Origin: Sambucus nigra | Taxonomy: Eukaryota > Streptophyta > Magnoliopsida > Dipsacales > Adoxaceae | Direction of reading: 5' to 3' | DNA length: 64,000 nt | Assembly: GCA_949130495.1 (NCBI GenBank) | Contig: OX422207.1 | Location: 713,654,456 to 713,718,455 of the forward strand | Shown here: piece after piece, positions 1 through 12,095 of the stretch | Position numbering within the stretch: the stretch's first letter is position 1 | How the letters are laid out: every line of letters begins with the position of its first letter | Notes under the pieces: generated by a model | Seen by the model: the letters and a program-made list of their open reading frames with translations, nothing else | What the model was told of the DNA's origin: nothing | The model's database searches: none | Made by a program: the position numbers and the translations under genes

Positions 1-547
1 CAAGTTCAAGGCTTGCTCCACCGTGCAAGGTAATTCTGGAGGATCCTCTTCGTCTTCGAACCGTCTCTTGTTGCTTCTACCCCTTCTACCTCCTAAACTC
101 CATTACCTCTTTCTCTACCTCTATCATCTGCGTAGTTGATCTTGGAGGGTATTTTTAACCGAGGTATTTGTTGGCCTCCCCATCAAGCTAGGCAAAGATG
201 GAGGTGGTATTATGGGTTTTACCACTAATGCGATATTCCTTGCTGCCTTCAAGAAGGCTATAAATGTACCTTCTCTTGTCTCGTTAATCAAGTGACATAT
301 GTATTCGGGTAGCAAACCTTTTTCACATACTTAAAAAATCTTGTTCTCTCACATCTCCTCCCTCGCGTCTAGGGAGAATTCACGAAACCTTCGGATATAG
401 GCCACAACATCCTCTCCTGGATTCTGCTTCTTGCACGCGAGTTGGGTGAGTGTGAACTCATCCTCAGCTAAGAAAAAAATTTGCACAAACAAAACATGTA
501 AGTCCTCCTAAGAACTTACACTACTTGGAGCTAGGTAGGAGTACCAC
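1..547 (-). pseudogene. Element M: gag, downstream part (decayed)
   Basis: Read on the minus strand this continues the gag of 3522-4300 after removal of solo LTR A. The translation has the pattern of plant Ty3/Gypsy (Tat/Athila-type) gag: a DEFTLxQLAxKxQNPGEDVxxY-like stretch at about 380-460, then MLPEYxxxLINE-like residues at about 280-315 and a proline-rich tail near 180-220. An in-frame TAG at 508-510 sits where this family has Trp (the SWEDL motif), so it is probably TGG to TAG. The rest of the element lies left of the window. Gag would form the cytoplasmic virus-like particle; this copy cannot. The family assignment is by motif only. Confidence 0.7.
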
Positions 548-3521
548 TGTGACACCCCACCTAATTAAATACCGGGCGATCACTCCTTTATTAAATTAAA
601 TCAAGGTGAACAGTTTGGTTCATTCTTAGCATCACTGTCGTAAAAAGAAACTTTCCATTTAACACCCTAAATAATTAAGCTAAGTGTCAAAACCAATTTT
701 AAACATTAACTTCCAAATTTTATTTAAAGAAAAGATTTATTTAATTAATTAACAAAGCTCAACGAATAAGATACACACCACAATAAACTGGAACGAAAGA
801 GTCCAAAATATAAAACATTCATCAACGAATGTCAACATGCGAGAAAAATAAAGTAGTACATCCGATCTGAACAAAATCCCATAATAACGAACTAGGAAAT
901 AACTGAAATAACAATGTCCCAACGTAAAGAAATAATGGAAAGGGCTAAACATGCCCATCTGAATGAAAGTGCTACGAGTGGATCTGAATGGACGAAGTCG
1001 TCTAATCAAAAGACCTGCAACTCCCACCTAAGCTGCAGCGCGTTCCTTCCAATAGATCCTAAGCAAGACGCCCCTGTGGCTGGGCACCTGAAATACATAC
1101 ATATATATACAAAAGAGGGAGAGAGAAAAAGAAACGGGTCAGGGCCCGAAAGTGTGTTTGAGTTTAAAATACGTTAAGCAAGTATTTAAATTGATACAGG
1201 CCAATGCAAGTCATATTAATTCGACACTCTCTTGAGGAATTCTCACTTCTCTTCTAATGTGCACGCCTATCGTACTAACCTTCCCAAATAATTTAGTTTA
1301 TCTTAACTTACTCCTAAGTTTTCAAAACCGAATGATGACAATGTTTTAAAAAGTTTACTTTCAATATGTAGCACTCCTCTCGTTTTAGCTTCATTAAAAT
1401 ATAAAGTTTCCAGTGTCTTCTCATACTTTCACAAAACAAGTATTTAATAATTTGAGTCAACAACCATGTTCTACTTATCAAATCACAGTAGGCAGTTTAA
1501 AGTTTATAACCTCATATATATATTAACTACTCGTATAATATATATATATAAAACAGTACCCCAACTAATCTATGGTGCGGGCATACTCTGCTATCCAATC
1601 CCCGTATCGCTCACACAAAGGGAAACACAAGTTCGGAATCACTCTCGAACTGTATTAACATATACAAAACAACGTTGAGGCGAAGCATAGATTCCAAGTC
1701 CAAGAGGTCAGTACATACCCACACGTCCCTTAGGACCGTCCAACTATCAATCTGATAGCCCGTACCTAGGATCTCTATCTTCTAGGGTACGAATCAATAT
1801 CCCCCATAAAGCAACACAGGATAAGATCGTCCCAGCGCGGTAACCTCAGGGATAGCAAGTAGCGAGGGTACATTTTTCACATGTAGATAATATATGTACA
1901 CACAAATCATATAAATATACCAATTTCATCATGTTAATATAGGTCGCTCTCCTTACCCATAATTACAACATTTATCCTCAACTTTTACATTTTTAAGACT
2001 TCGTATAAGGTTTCGTCTCTAACCTTAACTCGGAGGGTTTTCTCACTAATTACGTGACACTTGTGGATTTTATCCATCCAAGTAACAAATTCAGTAGGTA
2101 GACGTCTATTCACTATCGTAGGTATTCGTTGTAATCTCTCACTTGAAATACGCAGTTCGTCGTCCCTTAATTAATTTCCCTTAAACCCAATTATCATTTC
2201 ATAATAAAGTTCTCAACACTTAATCATATGTCCTACTGGTCTCTTCTATATCCCAAAACATTTTATTTACAATGCCCAAGAAATATTCCACGGTAAATTA
2301 ATTCAACTAATTAAACAAGGGGAAAAAGAGTTTGCCAGGAGGGGTCGATCGATCGACGTCTGGGGCTCGATCGATCGACGCTCTAGGTTCGATCGATCGA
2401 TCAAACAGGTATTTCGATTTCTGCAGAAGTGCAGTTACGGGTTTGACTAATATTCTTCATTCAAATACATAATTTCCAACACTAATCGTCCCAAAACTTA
2501 TACTACAATCATGGTAATATATTTTCAGATGTTTCTAATGTTAAGCATGCATGTAACCGTCATTAAACATGATTAAACAACCTAAAATCTCATCTAATCA
2601 TCAAGAACCCTAAGTTTTCTTAACTTTTGTTCTAATCAGTTTTCTCCAGAATTTCCTTCTAACATAACATCACAAATTCGTGGGTTGATCATCTACTTCA
2701 CATTTTATTTTCAGAATATGGATATAACGATTTCTACATGCAAATCCCTATCAAAAATTGGGGTTTTCTTCCTTTAATTATACTCCTAATCATTCCTACA
2801 CTAATATGATTATTGCACCAACGAAAATATGCAAGTTAAACACTTGCCTGGGATTTCAGAGGTCTGGTTTCCTGCTGATATTGGTGTGGTTGCGTTCTCC
2901 TCCTCGCGATCTACGCGTTGGTGGTGACGGCGGTGAAATCGGTGGTGTTTTGGGCCTTGAATCACCTTGAGAGCTCTCTCCTCTCTTCTCCAATGGCCGT
3001 TCTAGGGTTCTGAATGTTCTAACCCTAAAAGGCTGACTTAAATGGCTGCTAAGGATGGCTGAAATTCGTGGGTTTAATTACCCTATTTTGTAAAATGACC
3101 AAAATGCCCTCCCGGGTCACTAATTAGGCCTAAAAACACCCCGAGGCCCGAACTAAACCCCCGGGTACACTTTTCTGACTATCTCGACCCTTCCGGACGT
3201 GTTGGCGCACTCAAAACGATAATACGGACAACTCATAAAATATTTACTTTTTAATTAACATAATTAGTCCCGACGTGACACGGGCACGTCCCGACTAATT
3301 TTTCCGAAATAGTCATTTAATACACCTATGACATTCAATATAACCAATATAATATATTACTATGCTCATTAGTAATATTCAACAAGTTTCTTATAATTAC
3401 TAACTCTAGTCACGTTAATAATTATAACATAATTAATTTCCGGATTTTTATTAAATAAATCATCACACTAAATTTAATAAATCCCCAAATTAAATATAGC
3501 ATAAAAGTACGGGGTATTACA
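548..3521 (-). mobile_element. Solo LTR A (B/E-type Ty3/Gypsy) inside gag of M
   Basis: A single LTR in minus orientation. Its plus-strand left end reads TGTGACACCCCACCTAATTA (the U5 end) and its right end is CGGGGTATTACA (the U3 start). The flanking TSD ACCAC is perfect (543-547 and 3522-3526). Length is 2,974 bp, like the B LTRs (about 3.0 kb), and sequence blocks are shared along its whole length. No internal region is present, so it arose by LTR-LTR recombination. The reading frames of 60-92 codons inside it have no family features and are treated as chance. Confidence 0.93.
2344..2402. repeat. TCGATCGA palindrome cluster in LTR A
   Basis: Three copies of TCGATCGATCGA-like palindromes lie within about 59 bp. 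The same cluster sits at the corresponding place in the K and B LTRs, next to a conserved TTTCCAGGAGGGG-like flank. Confidence 0.85.
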
Positions 3522-4300
3522 ACCACGTGTGGACTTTTTCTATTAGGGACTTTGAGAACTCCCTTAGCCTCAACTTTTTATCATTGCAATGGGATCCCAA
3601 GTTCTCGATGAACCTCTTCACATGCACCTTGGGATTCGCACCTTTCCCTACGTACTTTTCAAAGATTGGGGGAATATATCCCACTGGCTAGGGTTCGTTA
3701 TTATACTCCTCTGGGTAGGGAGTACGAAAGCCATCGTATATGGAAGACATTTCTCCTTTAGACATAGCTATGAACTTTAGCATCTCTTTCTTCATTCTAA
3801 ACTGGCTAGCGAGGGGCAAGCTGATGATGGCACTGTTGTCACCGGAGTCATTGAGGCTGGCGCGCCTACACCTTGACTTACCACGACAACTTAAGCAGCT
3901 GGAGTCACTCCCCCATTTTGTAACGTCGATTCCCTTGTCATACGTGGAACCACGGGGAGAGTGTTAACATAAGCAAGTGCCGCCACCCCTCCAGTAATAG
4001 TTAGAGCGGTACATTAGCTGGCAGTGTGGTAAAGGAACTCACTCCCGTGGTGGATCCCAACATTGCCTGGGCTGTTAGAGCTCTGTGAATAGTCCCATTA
4101 GCCCATGCATCCATGCCTGGACTATTCCTCCTTACGTGGCCATCGCCTTTGTGGTACCAACGCTAGGTACTCTAGGCTCTATCCTCATCATTCTCCCCGC
4201 TTCAGGCAACGCGGCGTTACTTGCCTCTTCTTCACGCTGTAGGCATTAAAATCAATGTTTCTAGTGGTGTTATCCTCTAGCATCTTTTCAAAAGAGAATA
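3522..4300 (-). pseudogene. Element M: gag, upstream part (decayed)
   Basis: Minus-strand translation gives a clear gag core at about 3527-3660: a GxNPKVHVKRFIENLG-like start, then CNDKxLRLREFSKSL and a TWY motif. This is the retrotransposon gag domain of plant Gypsy elements. Upstream, at about 3660-3740, lies a YDGFRTPYPEEY-like stretch with an in-frame stop nearby. The more N-terminal part (3740-4300) is decayed and I cannot place a start codon. Solo LTR A splits this gag exactly at its duplicated ACCAC. The PBS-like site and LTR of M follow immediately to the right, as expected for the 5' end of a minus-strand element. Confidence 0.75.
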
Positions 4301-4322
4301 ACTCCCCAGTAGAGGCTCCAAA
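4301..4322 (-). promoter_or_regulatory. Element M: PBS-like site
   Basis: On the minus strand TGGAGCCTCTACTGGGGA directly follows the LTR end ...TTACA. The position and the ...CTGGGGA ending fit a tRNA primer site, but I cannot name the tRNA with confidence. Confidence 0.5.
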
Positions 4323-5400
4323 TGTAAGATGTGGGTTCTTAAAATATCGTAGTATTAAGTGAGGCGTAACCCCTTATCAAGATTAGCTGTAACACCGCTA
4401 GATATGAAGTATAGGTCAGAGCCACATTTGACTCGGAGACAGAGAGATTTAATAATCAAATTTCCATTAAAGAACATATTAACAAGAATAACATATAGTA
4501 AACACAGTAAATGAATGGAACCAGCAGGTAGCGTGGTTCTAGGGAGAAAGAACAAGCACTCTAGGCACAATAAAGACAAGGCAGGAACTTCAAGATCGGT
4601 TAATGCCTAATGATGGGTGCATTGAATGTGTATATGAGTTAATGCTCTCGTGAGAGTTATCTGGTATAAGGAAAATTAGGCATTAGTTCTACGCTCTAGA
4701 TCTTCTTTTTTGATTTGTTTATTTTGGTCTTATTTATATGGAGGGGAGAGGTTGCTCGAGTCAGCATGCCCTCGATCCCTTTGGCCTGGTGAATTAAATT
4801 CATGAGTATCTACATTTAATGCATGAAATCTGTTAGTTTTGGAGGGAAAACATTGTACCGGTTAGAAGTATTGAAGTCATTAATGAAGGATATGACTTGT
4901 CATCTTGAGTCTTACTCTAGGATGGCTATACGGTCATATTTGGTGAACTAGACCTGCCATCCTAAGGATAAAGGCACTTGAGTGTTGTATTCTTGAGTTC
5001 CTAAACGTCAGGCGCCACAACGTTAGGAAGTCGTTCAAATAATGGCTATTATTTTGTATCTAGTCACGTTAGTCAGAGGGGCTAGCAGCCGAGGTACCTC
5101 GAGAAGGTGACCTCGAGGGGGAAAGTATTAAGGGTGATCGAATGACTCGAGGAGGTTCACATGAATACGTAATCAATGAGTGGGATCGGGTGACATTTGT
5201 TCTAGGTGATGTTTTGTACAAGTGTGCCAAGAGGGTTGGTGATAGTTCCCAACGTTGCCTTGTTCTCAATCCTCCAAACCATGTCCCTGTAAAGTTCCCA
5301 AGAGGAGTTTTGCTTGATAGGGCATGAAAGCCCTCCCATGCCCTGCCAGACATGGTCCCTCGCAGGTACCAAGCAACCCCACTTAACATATATATTCATC
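4323..5400 (-). mobile_element. Element M: 5' LTR (right limit uncertain)
   Basis: The LTR begins on the plus strand at TGTAAGATGTGGG (the minus-strand U5 end ...TTACA) next to the PBS-like site. It holds a minus-strand TATA box at 4731-4738 that would drive transcription leftward into M's gag. The U3 end cannot be fixed because the second LTR is outside the window; 5400 is a nominal limit. The overlapping reading frames at 5069-5402 on both strands look like chance. Confidence 0.5.
4731..4738 (-). promoter_or_regulatory. TATA box in LTR of M
   Basis: The minus strand reads TATAAATA about 400 bp upstream of the U5/PBS boundary, a normal place for an LTR promoter. Confidence 0.45.
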
Positions 5401-5952
5401 AAACAATGTACATAATACAGAATTCCAATTCTTATTACAAACTATTGTCATCCAGGTGACCTTTGTTCTTCGAGCTGGGTCCTTCGAGCCAAGTCCGTTA
5501 GAGGCTCTTCGAGGTAGAGCACTGCGAGATACTTGCTTGTGAAGAGACCTTGAGGTGGGTCCTATTAACCACTTGCATATAAAGTCTTCAAATTGTGTTT
5601 GTGAGACATCTTTCTTTGTAAACTGTCAACTCACTCGGCTAAGTTAATCATCCACGTGGGGGGGGGGGGGGGGGGGACCCCTCCTATAATTTGTGATTAC
5701 AAAATTGGTAATTCATAGCGAAGATAAAGTCAATAGTAATTTTGGACATCAACAATATTCATCGCACATAATCATTTTGCACTTACACATACCCATTCAT
5801 AGTGAAACTTCACATTTTGATTTCGCATTGTGATTATTATTATTAGTCAATGCTTAAATATACACATTGATACTACAGTCAAAATATGCATTTTTATGGT
5901 GACTTTACCATAAGCATTGCACTTTCCAAGGGGTGTAATTTCTTCATTCTTC
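5401..5952. other. Unassigned AT-rich DNA
   Basis: No gene or mobile-element hallmark is visible except the G tract at 5658-5676. It may include more of the M LTR. Confidence 0.4.
5658..5676 (+). repeat. (G)19 homopolymer
   Basis: Nineteen consecutive G residues, preceded by CCACGT. Could form a G-quadruplex, and the length is prone to sequencing error. Confidence 0.95.
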
Positions 5953-5960
5953 TATAAATA
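5953..5960 (+). promoter_or_regulatory. Candidate TATA box upstream of the 6152 reading frame
   Basis: TCTATAAATAC lies about 190 bp before the ATG at 6152, the usual distance for a plant promoter with a leader of about 160 nt. Confidence 0.4.
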
Positions 5961-6151
5961 CTTGAAAACTATTGGTAAGATGCCATTCTCTCTTAATCTT
6001 TTATAACTGAAAGAAACACTCTCTTCTAAAAAATTACCGTCCTAAAAAATAGCCCACATTTTTCAATATTTGTGATGAAGTCCTCATCAAAATATTTTTG
6101 GTGTTGTCAATTTTTGATATTCTAAACATACTCCTTACATATAAATAGGTT

Positions 6152-6679
6152 ATGGAGTTACGTTTGGATGATGATAACTTAGACCAAATTTACATGGGAG
6201 ATATTCTCATTAGTGATTTTAATAAGTTCAGTTTGGGCTGGACGTGGTGGAATTATAGGTTTAATAGAGCTATAAATGATGTCAAATATAGTTATATTAT
6301 TTGGAGGTTTATGGAATCTGAAGTTAGTTGGCCCACACAGTAATACTCAAAGATATCGGTGCTAATGGAGATTTATACGCGTGTCATGATTTTCCAATTT
6401 TTTCTGGAAGTACTTGTTCAATAAGTGATAAGGCATTTGCAATTGACATGTTGAGGTATAGGGTTTTTTTAAATTATTGGGAGTTTTAGAAGGAATCTTT
6501 CTCTCATTTTGCAAAATTTCTCATTATTCAAGGTATTATGGTCGTAATGATAGGTTTGGATCCGTTTGTAAAATAAATGACAAGTATAGGAGGATTTTCT
6601 TCAAAGATGAGTATAAGCATTTAGAATGTACCGAATGCAAGTTTGATGCAATCCTACAGATGAGTGCCTTTTATTAGTT
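6152..6679 (+). pseudogene. Unrecognised frameshifted reading frame (possible host gene remnant)
   Basis: Three reading frames follow one another: 6152-6343 from an ATG, about 6343-6489, and about 6465-6679. Each step shifts the frame the same way, as two 1-bp deletions would, so the three may be one former protein of about 170 residues. The first part is rich in aromatic and acidic residues (a WTWWNYRFN stretch). The last part is basic and has a C-x-x-C pair (LECTECK) close to its C-terminus. The second shift lies at a run of seven T residues. I do not recognise the family. A TATA box about 190 bp upstream supports a former gene, but an intron or chance frames are alternatives. Confidence 0.35.
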
Positions 6680-6952
6680 CTAATATCTAAATTTTAATGT
6701 CAATATGGATTGTCTTCTGGAACTCTAATATTTATGTGTTTATTTTAATTTATACCTCAAGGAAAGTTTCTCTTTTGGAACTCTAATATTTTTGTGTTTA
6801 TGTTCAGTTCTACCCCGTGTAAAGTGTTGTGAATATTGTCTTCTCTAGAGGATTGAATAATGTATAAGTTTTAATTTTATAACTATATTAAAAACAAGAA
6901 ATAATGTTTATTTCATAGTGTAAAGTTATGTCTATTTCGCACCAAAGTATAA

Positions 6953-7078
6953 TATTTTGCATTGCCAAATACATTATATCGCATTCCAGTATCGTTATTT
7001 TACACTACGAAATACTCATTTTGCAATGGAAAATAATGATATCTTAACGCAATATAATGTATTTGGTAATGCAAAATA
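6953..7078. repeat. Foldback (inverted repeat) element
   Basis: Two arms of about 51 bp (6953-7003 and 7028-7078) are inverted copies with only a few mismatches, separated by about 24 bp. Arm ends read TATTTTGCATTGCCAAATAC and the reverse complement. No TSD is clear. Related TTTCGCA / TTTTGCA words recur from 5760 to 7090. It could be a small MITE or a transcribed hairpin. Confidence 0.7.
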
Positions 7079-8177
7079 AAGATTTCGCAATGTGCTCTAT
7101 ATACTTCTAACTCACATGTTTAAACGAAATCTTAATCGATGAACATTAATCCACAAATTTCAAAACTAACTATAAAATATAAATGAAAAATGTAAAATTT
7201 TATTTGATGCAACAGAATATTTTGCTTTTTTGATGCAAAATTGAACTCTTATGTCCATGTTTTGGGTGAGTCATTTAGTAACATATGTACTATTTTACAT
7301 TTAAATTCGTCCATAAAATCACTGTCTAATTGAACTTTAAGTTCTCCACCCATAATTGACTTCTCTATGACATAAAAAATATTGATTATGCAACCGAGAG
7401 CAGAAAACAAATAAAATGAATAATGCAATTAATCATTGATATCTCATTGTGATATGTTTGAATAAGGCTAGTTATTTTTGGTAGTTGGTCATCACCTTCC
7501 TGGGGGTTGTTGAGGGGTTGTTATCGCATTGCCAATTCTACATTTAAATTCTTTTGATGGTATTATAATTTGTTCAGAAATTCATTTATCTCTTTTTTTC
7601 TACGATTGATAGTATGTTACTTGCTTTTTCGTAATCACAGAATGAATGAATATGGAAAAAAATAAAATTTCGATTGTTGACAAAAAATGTATGATTATTT
7701 ATAATTCATAGATTACAATATATAATCATTTATCAATTGTTTAACTATGCATACCACTTCAGTTACATCATTAAGGTAGACGTCATTGCATTTCCCTTTA
7801 GACGAAGAGAGTTGAATAGAGACCATGATTCATCCCACATGTCATAGCATCCTAAGGTCCAATGAGAATCTTCTTTTTGGTGAATTTAACACCCTGTGCA
7901 AATTCGACATCGGGGTGGCCAACCACTGTCGTCGACGTACTCCGGGTGTCATAAAATAAAATATCATTCTCAGCATGTGATAGAAATATGAGACGATATT
8001 TTTTTTCCCAAAACGATATTTATTAAATGAATCCAACGAATATAAAGATCAATGCAATAAAATCCGTCACCATGCTAACTCCAAAATAAAGGCTAATTCC
8101 AAAAGATTGAATAAAACTCGAAATAAATAATCTAATTACAAATCTTGATTCAAAGCCACAAAAACTATGGAACCTAA
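7079..8177. other. Unassigned AT-rich DNA
   Basis: I see no domain, LTR end or repeat I can support here. Confidence 0.5.
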
Positions 8178-9079
8178 TGTGAAACCCCGCCTAATAAAAT
8201 ACTGGGTGATCAGTCCTATATCAAATTATACAGGAATACCATCTGTTTCATTCTTAGCGTCACCGTCGAACACTTTTTAAAACTTACTAACCACCTAGTA
8301 TTTAAAAGACATGGTGCCAAATTTAGTCTTTTTATTTAAGCCCAAACCCACAACACAATAAGATTTCAAATAACCAACACATAAAAAGAAACTAATCATA
8401 CCAAAATTCTACTAGAAGTATTAGCCGAATAACATCGACTATAAGCAAACCAACAAAGTCCACAGTATAAAAGAGAATACTGCTACAGGCCAAACAAAAT
8501 ATAAATGTACAGGCCCAGCGGTAAAACTGAGATGTCCCTATCTAGAGAGAATGAGATAGGCGTCTAAGAAAATATCCCGCAGCATCCACATATGCTACAA
8601 CTACATAACCCTGGAATAGAGCAATTTCGGTGTCCCTGTGGCTAGACACCTAAAATACTTTGAAAATATTTTATAGTAAGGGTTAGAACATTTGGAAATA
8701 TTTAGCAAGTGAATTTAAATGTGGGAACTTAAAATGCATGAATTCTCTTCATATTTAAGTTAGTGTCGTACACCCTCTTGAGGACACCTTTCCCCTCCAT
8801 CATTGTGCAAGCCTAAAGTTCTATACATGATCCACCTAGCTAACCACGATTTTCCACTACTCTAACCCGAGTCGGTTTATTATACTTTATAAGTAATTAA
8901 TCTCGTTAACTTATTTAAGTCATTTCTCATTAATTCCACATAACATTCTCACAAGTTATACCACTTATGCATTTCACATCACGTATATGAGTTTTTCAGT
9001 TATTATTCACACTAACGTATTTAAATAAATTTCCATATGATATCCTATAACGATCTCCCAAGTTATATCATTTATACAT
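8178..9079 (-). mobile_element. Element G: 3' LTR, first piece
   Basis: Starts TGTGAAACCCCGCC and aligns with 22207 onward through several shared blocks (for example AACTTACTAACCACCTAGTA). It ends at the TSD TACAT (9075-9079) where K entered. Confidence 0.82.
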
Positions 9080-12024
9080 TATGACACCCCGCCTAATTAA
9101 ATACCGGGTGATCAGTCCTTTACTAAATTAAAATCAAGGTAAACAGTTGGTTCATTCTTAGCATCACTGTCGTAATTTAAAATTTCCAATTTAAACACCC
9201 TAAATAATTAAGATAAGTGTCAAAACCATTTAAACCATTCATTTCCATTTTATTTAAATTCAGATATGAAAACCTTTAATAATTAATAGTTTAAGAAATC
9301 ACACAAATTATTCAGGTTGGTAATAAACACCCAAGAATTTAACCATTCAAATAAACCAATACTAAGTTTAAGAATTACAAATGAAACCATCCTGATAGTA
9401 ACTAAAATCCCCATGAGTATAAAGTACTAAAGATAAATGAACATAATCTATGACAATCCAACTAGATAAGGAATTGGACGACACATGCCCAAACTAATTA
9501 GAGCTGAAATAAGAGTGGAATCAACAACGAGGTCGTCTAAGCAATGGCCTGCAACTCCCACATAAGCTGCACCACATCCAATCCAAAGAACCTAAGCATG
9601 ACGACCATGTGTCTAGGCACCTGTAATATATACATATATATACAAGAGAGAAGAGATAATAGGAAACAGGTCAGAGACCGATTGTAAAACAATTTAAAAT
9701 TTAGTTTGGCAAGTATTTAAAATGCTTACCGGCTAATGCAACAACCATGTTAGTATGCGACACTCTCTTGAGAATTCTTACCTCTCATCTAGTGTGCACG
9801 TCTATCGTACTACTAATCCTCATAAGTCGATCTCACTTATTTTTCATAAAGTTTTCTCACGAGAAATAACAGGCTGATAGTATTTAGTATAGAAAACAAA
9901 TCTCTTCAAGATTCCTTACACTATTTAAAACAAATCAGTACCATTATGAAGTTCCCGAACATTTAAGAGAGTTGAAACATTTATTCATTTTTTAATTACG
10001 TATACGCACAGTAGAAAATTCTCATGTAAATATATGTATATATATTAGTGTCACATATAATATATATACTAACGTCACCCCACATAAAATTTATGGTCCT
10101 AGCGTACTCTGCTATCAAGTCCCAGTATCACCCATACTAAGGGAAATACTAGTTCGGAATCACTCTCGAATTGTATTAACAAAAAACACATACAAATGAA
10201 GGCGAAGCATAGTTCCCGAACCTAAGAGTTTAGCACATACTCTCACATCTCTTAGGACCATCTGACTATCACTCAGATAGCCTGTAATTGAGGATACTAT
10301 CTTCTAGGTTACAAGTCGTTATCCCCCATAAAGGTCCAATCGAGATAAGCCTGTCCCGACGCGAAAACCCCCGTGATAGCAAGTTGCTCGGGTATAATTT
10401 TTACACAGATATATAATATATGCACAATCACACAGTCATAAAAATATAATATTCACATGGTTTTAAATTAGGTGCGCCCACGACCCATAGTTATAGTTAT
10501 CCGCTCTTAACACATTTTACTCGATTCTCATATAACTGAATCGTCACTTCGATTCTGATATATAAGTTACTCCTTACTTACTTCTCATCTCTCGAAGTAT
10601 TCTATCACCTTAAGTATAATTTCAATAGGTACTCTCATTTTCTTTCTAGTCTAACTTCCTTACAAGTCTCGATCTTTTATTTATCGTACACTTGATATCA
10701 TATGTGCGAATAACTTCCCATTGACCCTTTATTTCATCTTACATTAAATTCTCACTCAATAGGGTTACCTAGACCCTACTGGTCCTATTTATATCTCATT
10801 ATACTCTAACAATAATAATCGAGGGTTCCTATGCCTTTTTGTTCGGATGAAACGAAAATAAGGGGAATATACAGTTTTCCAGGAGGGGTCGATCGATCGA
10901 GGTAAGGGGTCAGTCGATAGATCATCAATCGATCGATCGATCAAGCAGTTATGGCAAAAATTGCATTAACCCAGTTACGGATTTGCCTCTCCAACCTCAA
11001 CCAAATCTCCATATATGATTCCCAAACTCCCAACCAACATCATCAAAAGTACTATATGCTTAAATACATGATTTTAAACGTGAAAGATGTCTGAATTCAT
11101 CAAGTATAACGATTAAATGGGTAAAATTTACATAAACTTCAAGAACCTAATATTCTCTTTAACTTAATTCTTCCAATTCTTTTTCCATATTTTCTACTCC
11201 TAACTCAAAGAAAATTCGTGGTACATCCTCTATATGTGAATTATATTTCCAGAATGTGATTATTACCTCTATAACATGCGAATTCTAGTCTCCAACATAT
11301 GCTTTCATTCACGAAACTAGTTTTAATCAACCGTAGACTAACATAATTGAAGCATAAACTAAAATAAAGCAAGATAGATACTTACCTGGAAATCTTTGTT
11401 TCTGATTTGTGGAAGAAATTGGTGTGGTTGTGTTCCTCGTCGCGTGATCTACAATTTGGTGGTGACGGCGGTGCGAATGATGGAGTTTTTGACCTAGAAC
11501 TCCTTGGAAAGATTCTACCCTTCCTCTTCAATGGCCGTTCTTTGTTCTTGATTATGTTAACCCTAGAAGATAACCCCTAACATCTGATATAACCTTAGAA
11601 AATTCGTGGGTTTCCATGCCCCAAAATACAAAATATCTAAAAACGCCCTCCCGGGATGTTAATTAGGCCTAAAAATGTCCCGAGACCCAAACTAAACCTC
11701 CGGGTACATTATTTTGACTATCTCGACCCTTCCGAATACATTGGCGCACTCGAAACGACTATATGGGTGACCTATAATTTATTCACTTTTAATAATAATA
11801 ATTTCCATAATTGCCATTTTATTCACTCGTGACAATTTGAATAAAATAAATTTCATATATTACTTTACTCATCCGGTAATATTCAATAAATATCCAATAA
11901 TTACTAACTCACATCACTTTAGTAAATATATAAAAAAATTATTTTCGAATTAATATTAAATTAATAACTCAGTTAATTTAATAAATCCCTTATTTTAAAA
12001 GCCATAAAAATACGGGGTATTACA
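9080..12024 (-). mobile_element. Element K: 3' LTR
   Basis: The outer end reads TATGACACCCCGCC (TG mutated to TA) and the inner end CGGGGTATTACA. It lacks a CpG-rich block of about 30 bp that the partner LTR has at about 19092-19122. The reading frames inside are not supported. Confidence 0.9.
10888..10942. repeat. TCGATCGA palindrome cluster in K 3' LTR
   Basis: Palindromic CGATCGATCGA words at the position equivalent to the cluster in LTR A. One word has decayed (TCGATAGATC). Confidence 0.85.
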
Positions 12025-12095
12025 TAGTTCCCCCCTAATAACGGAATTTCGTCCCGAAATTCGGAAAATGAGGCATACCTGGTAAAAAAAAATTT
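12025..12095 (-). pseudogene. Element K: polypurine tract and last codons of pol
   Basis: The minus strand reads ...FGTKFRY-stop followed by TAGGGGGGAA and the LTR start, the same arrangement as in B and E. So the extreme C-terminus of pol survives although the polymerase and integrase cores are not recognisable. Confidence 0.75.

Noticed and set aside
5069..5402. Overlapping frames on both strands near the M LTR
   Set aside because: Mutually overlapping, no domain, inside probable LTR sequence.
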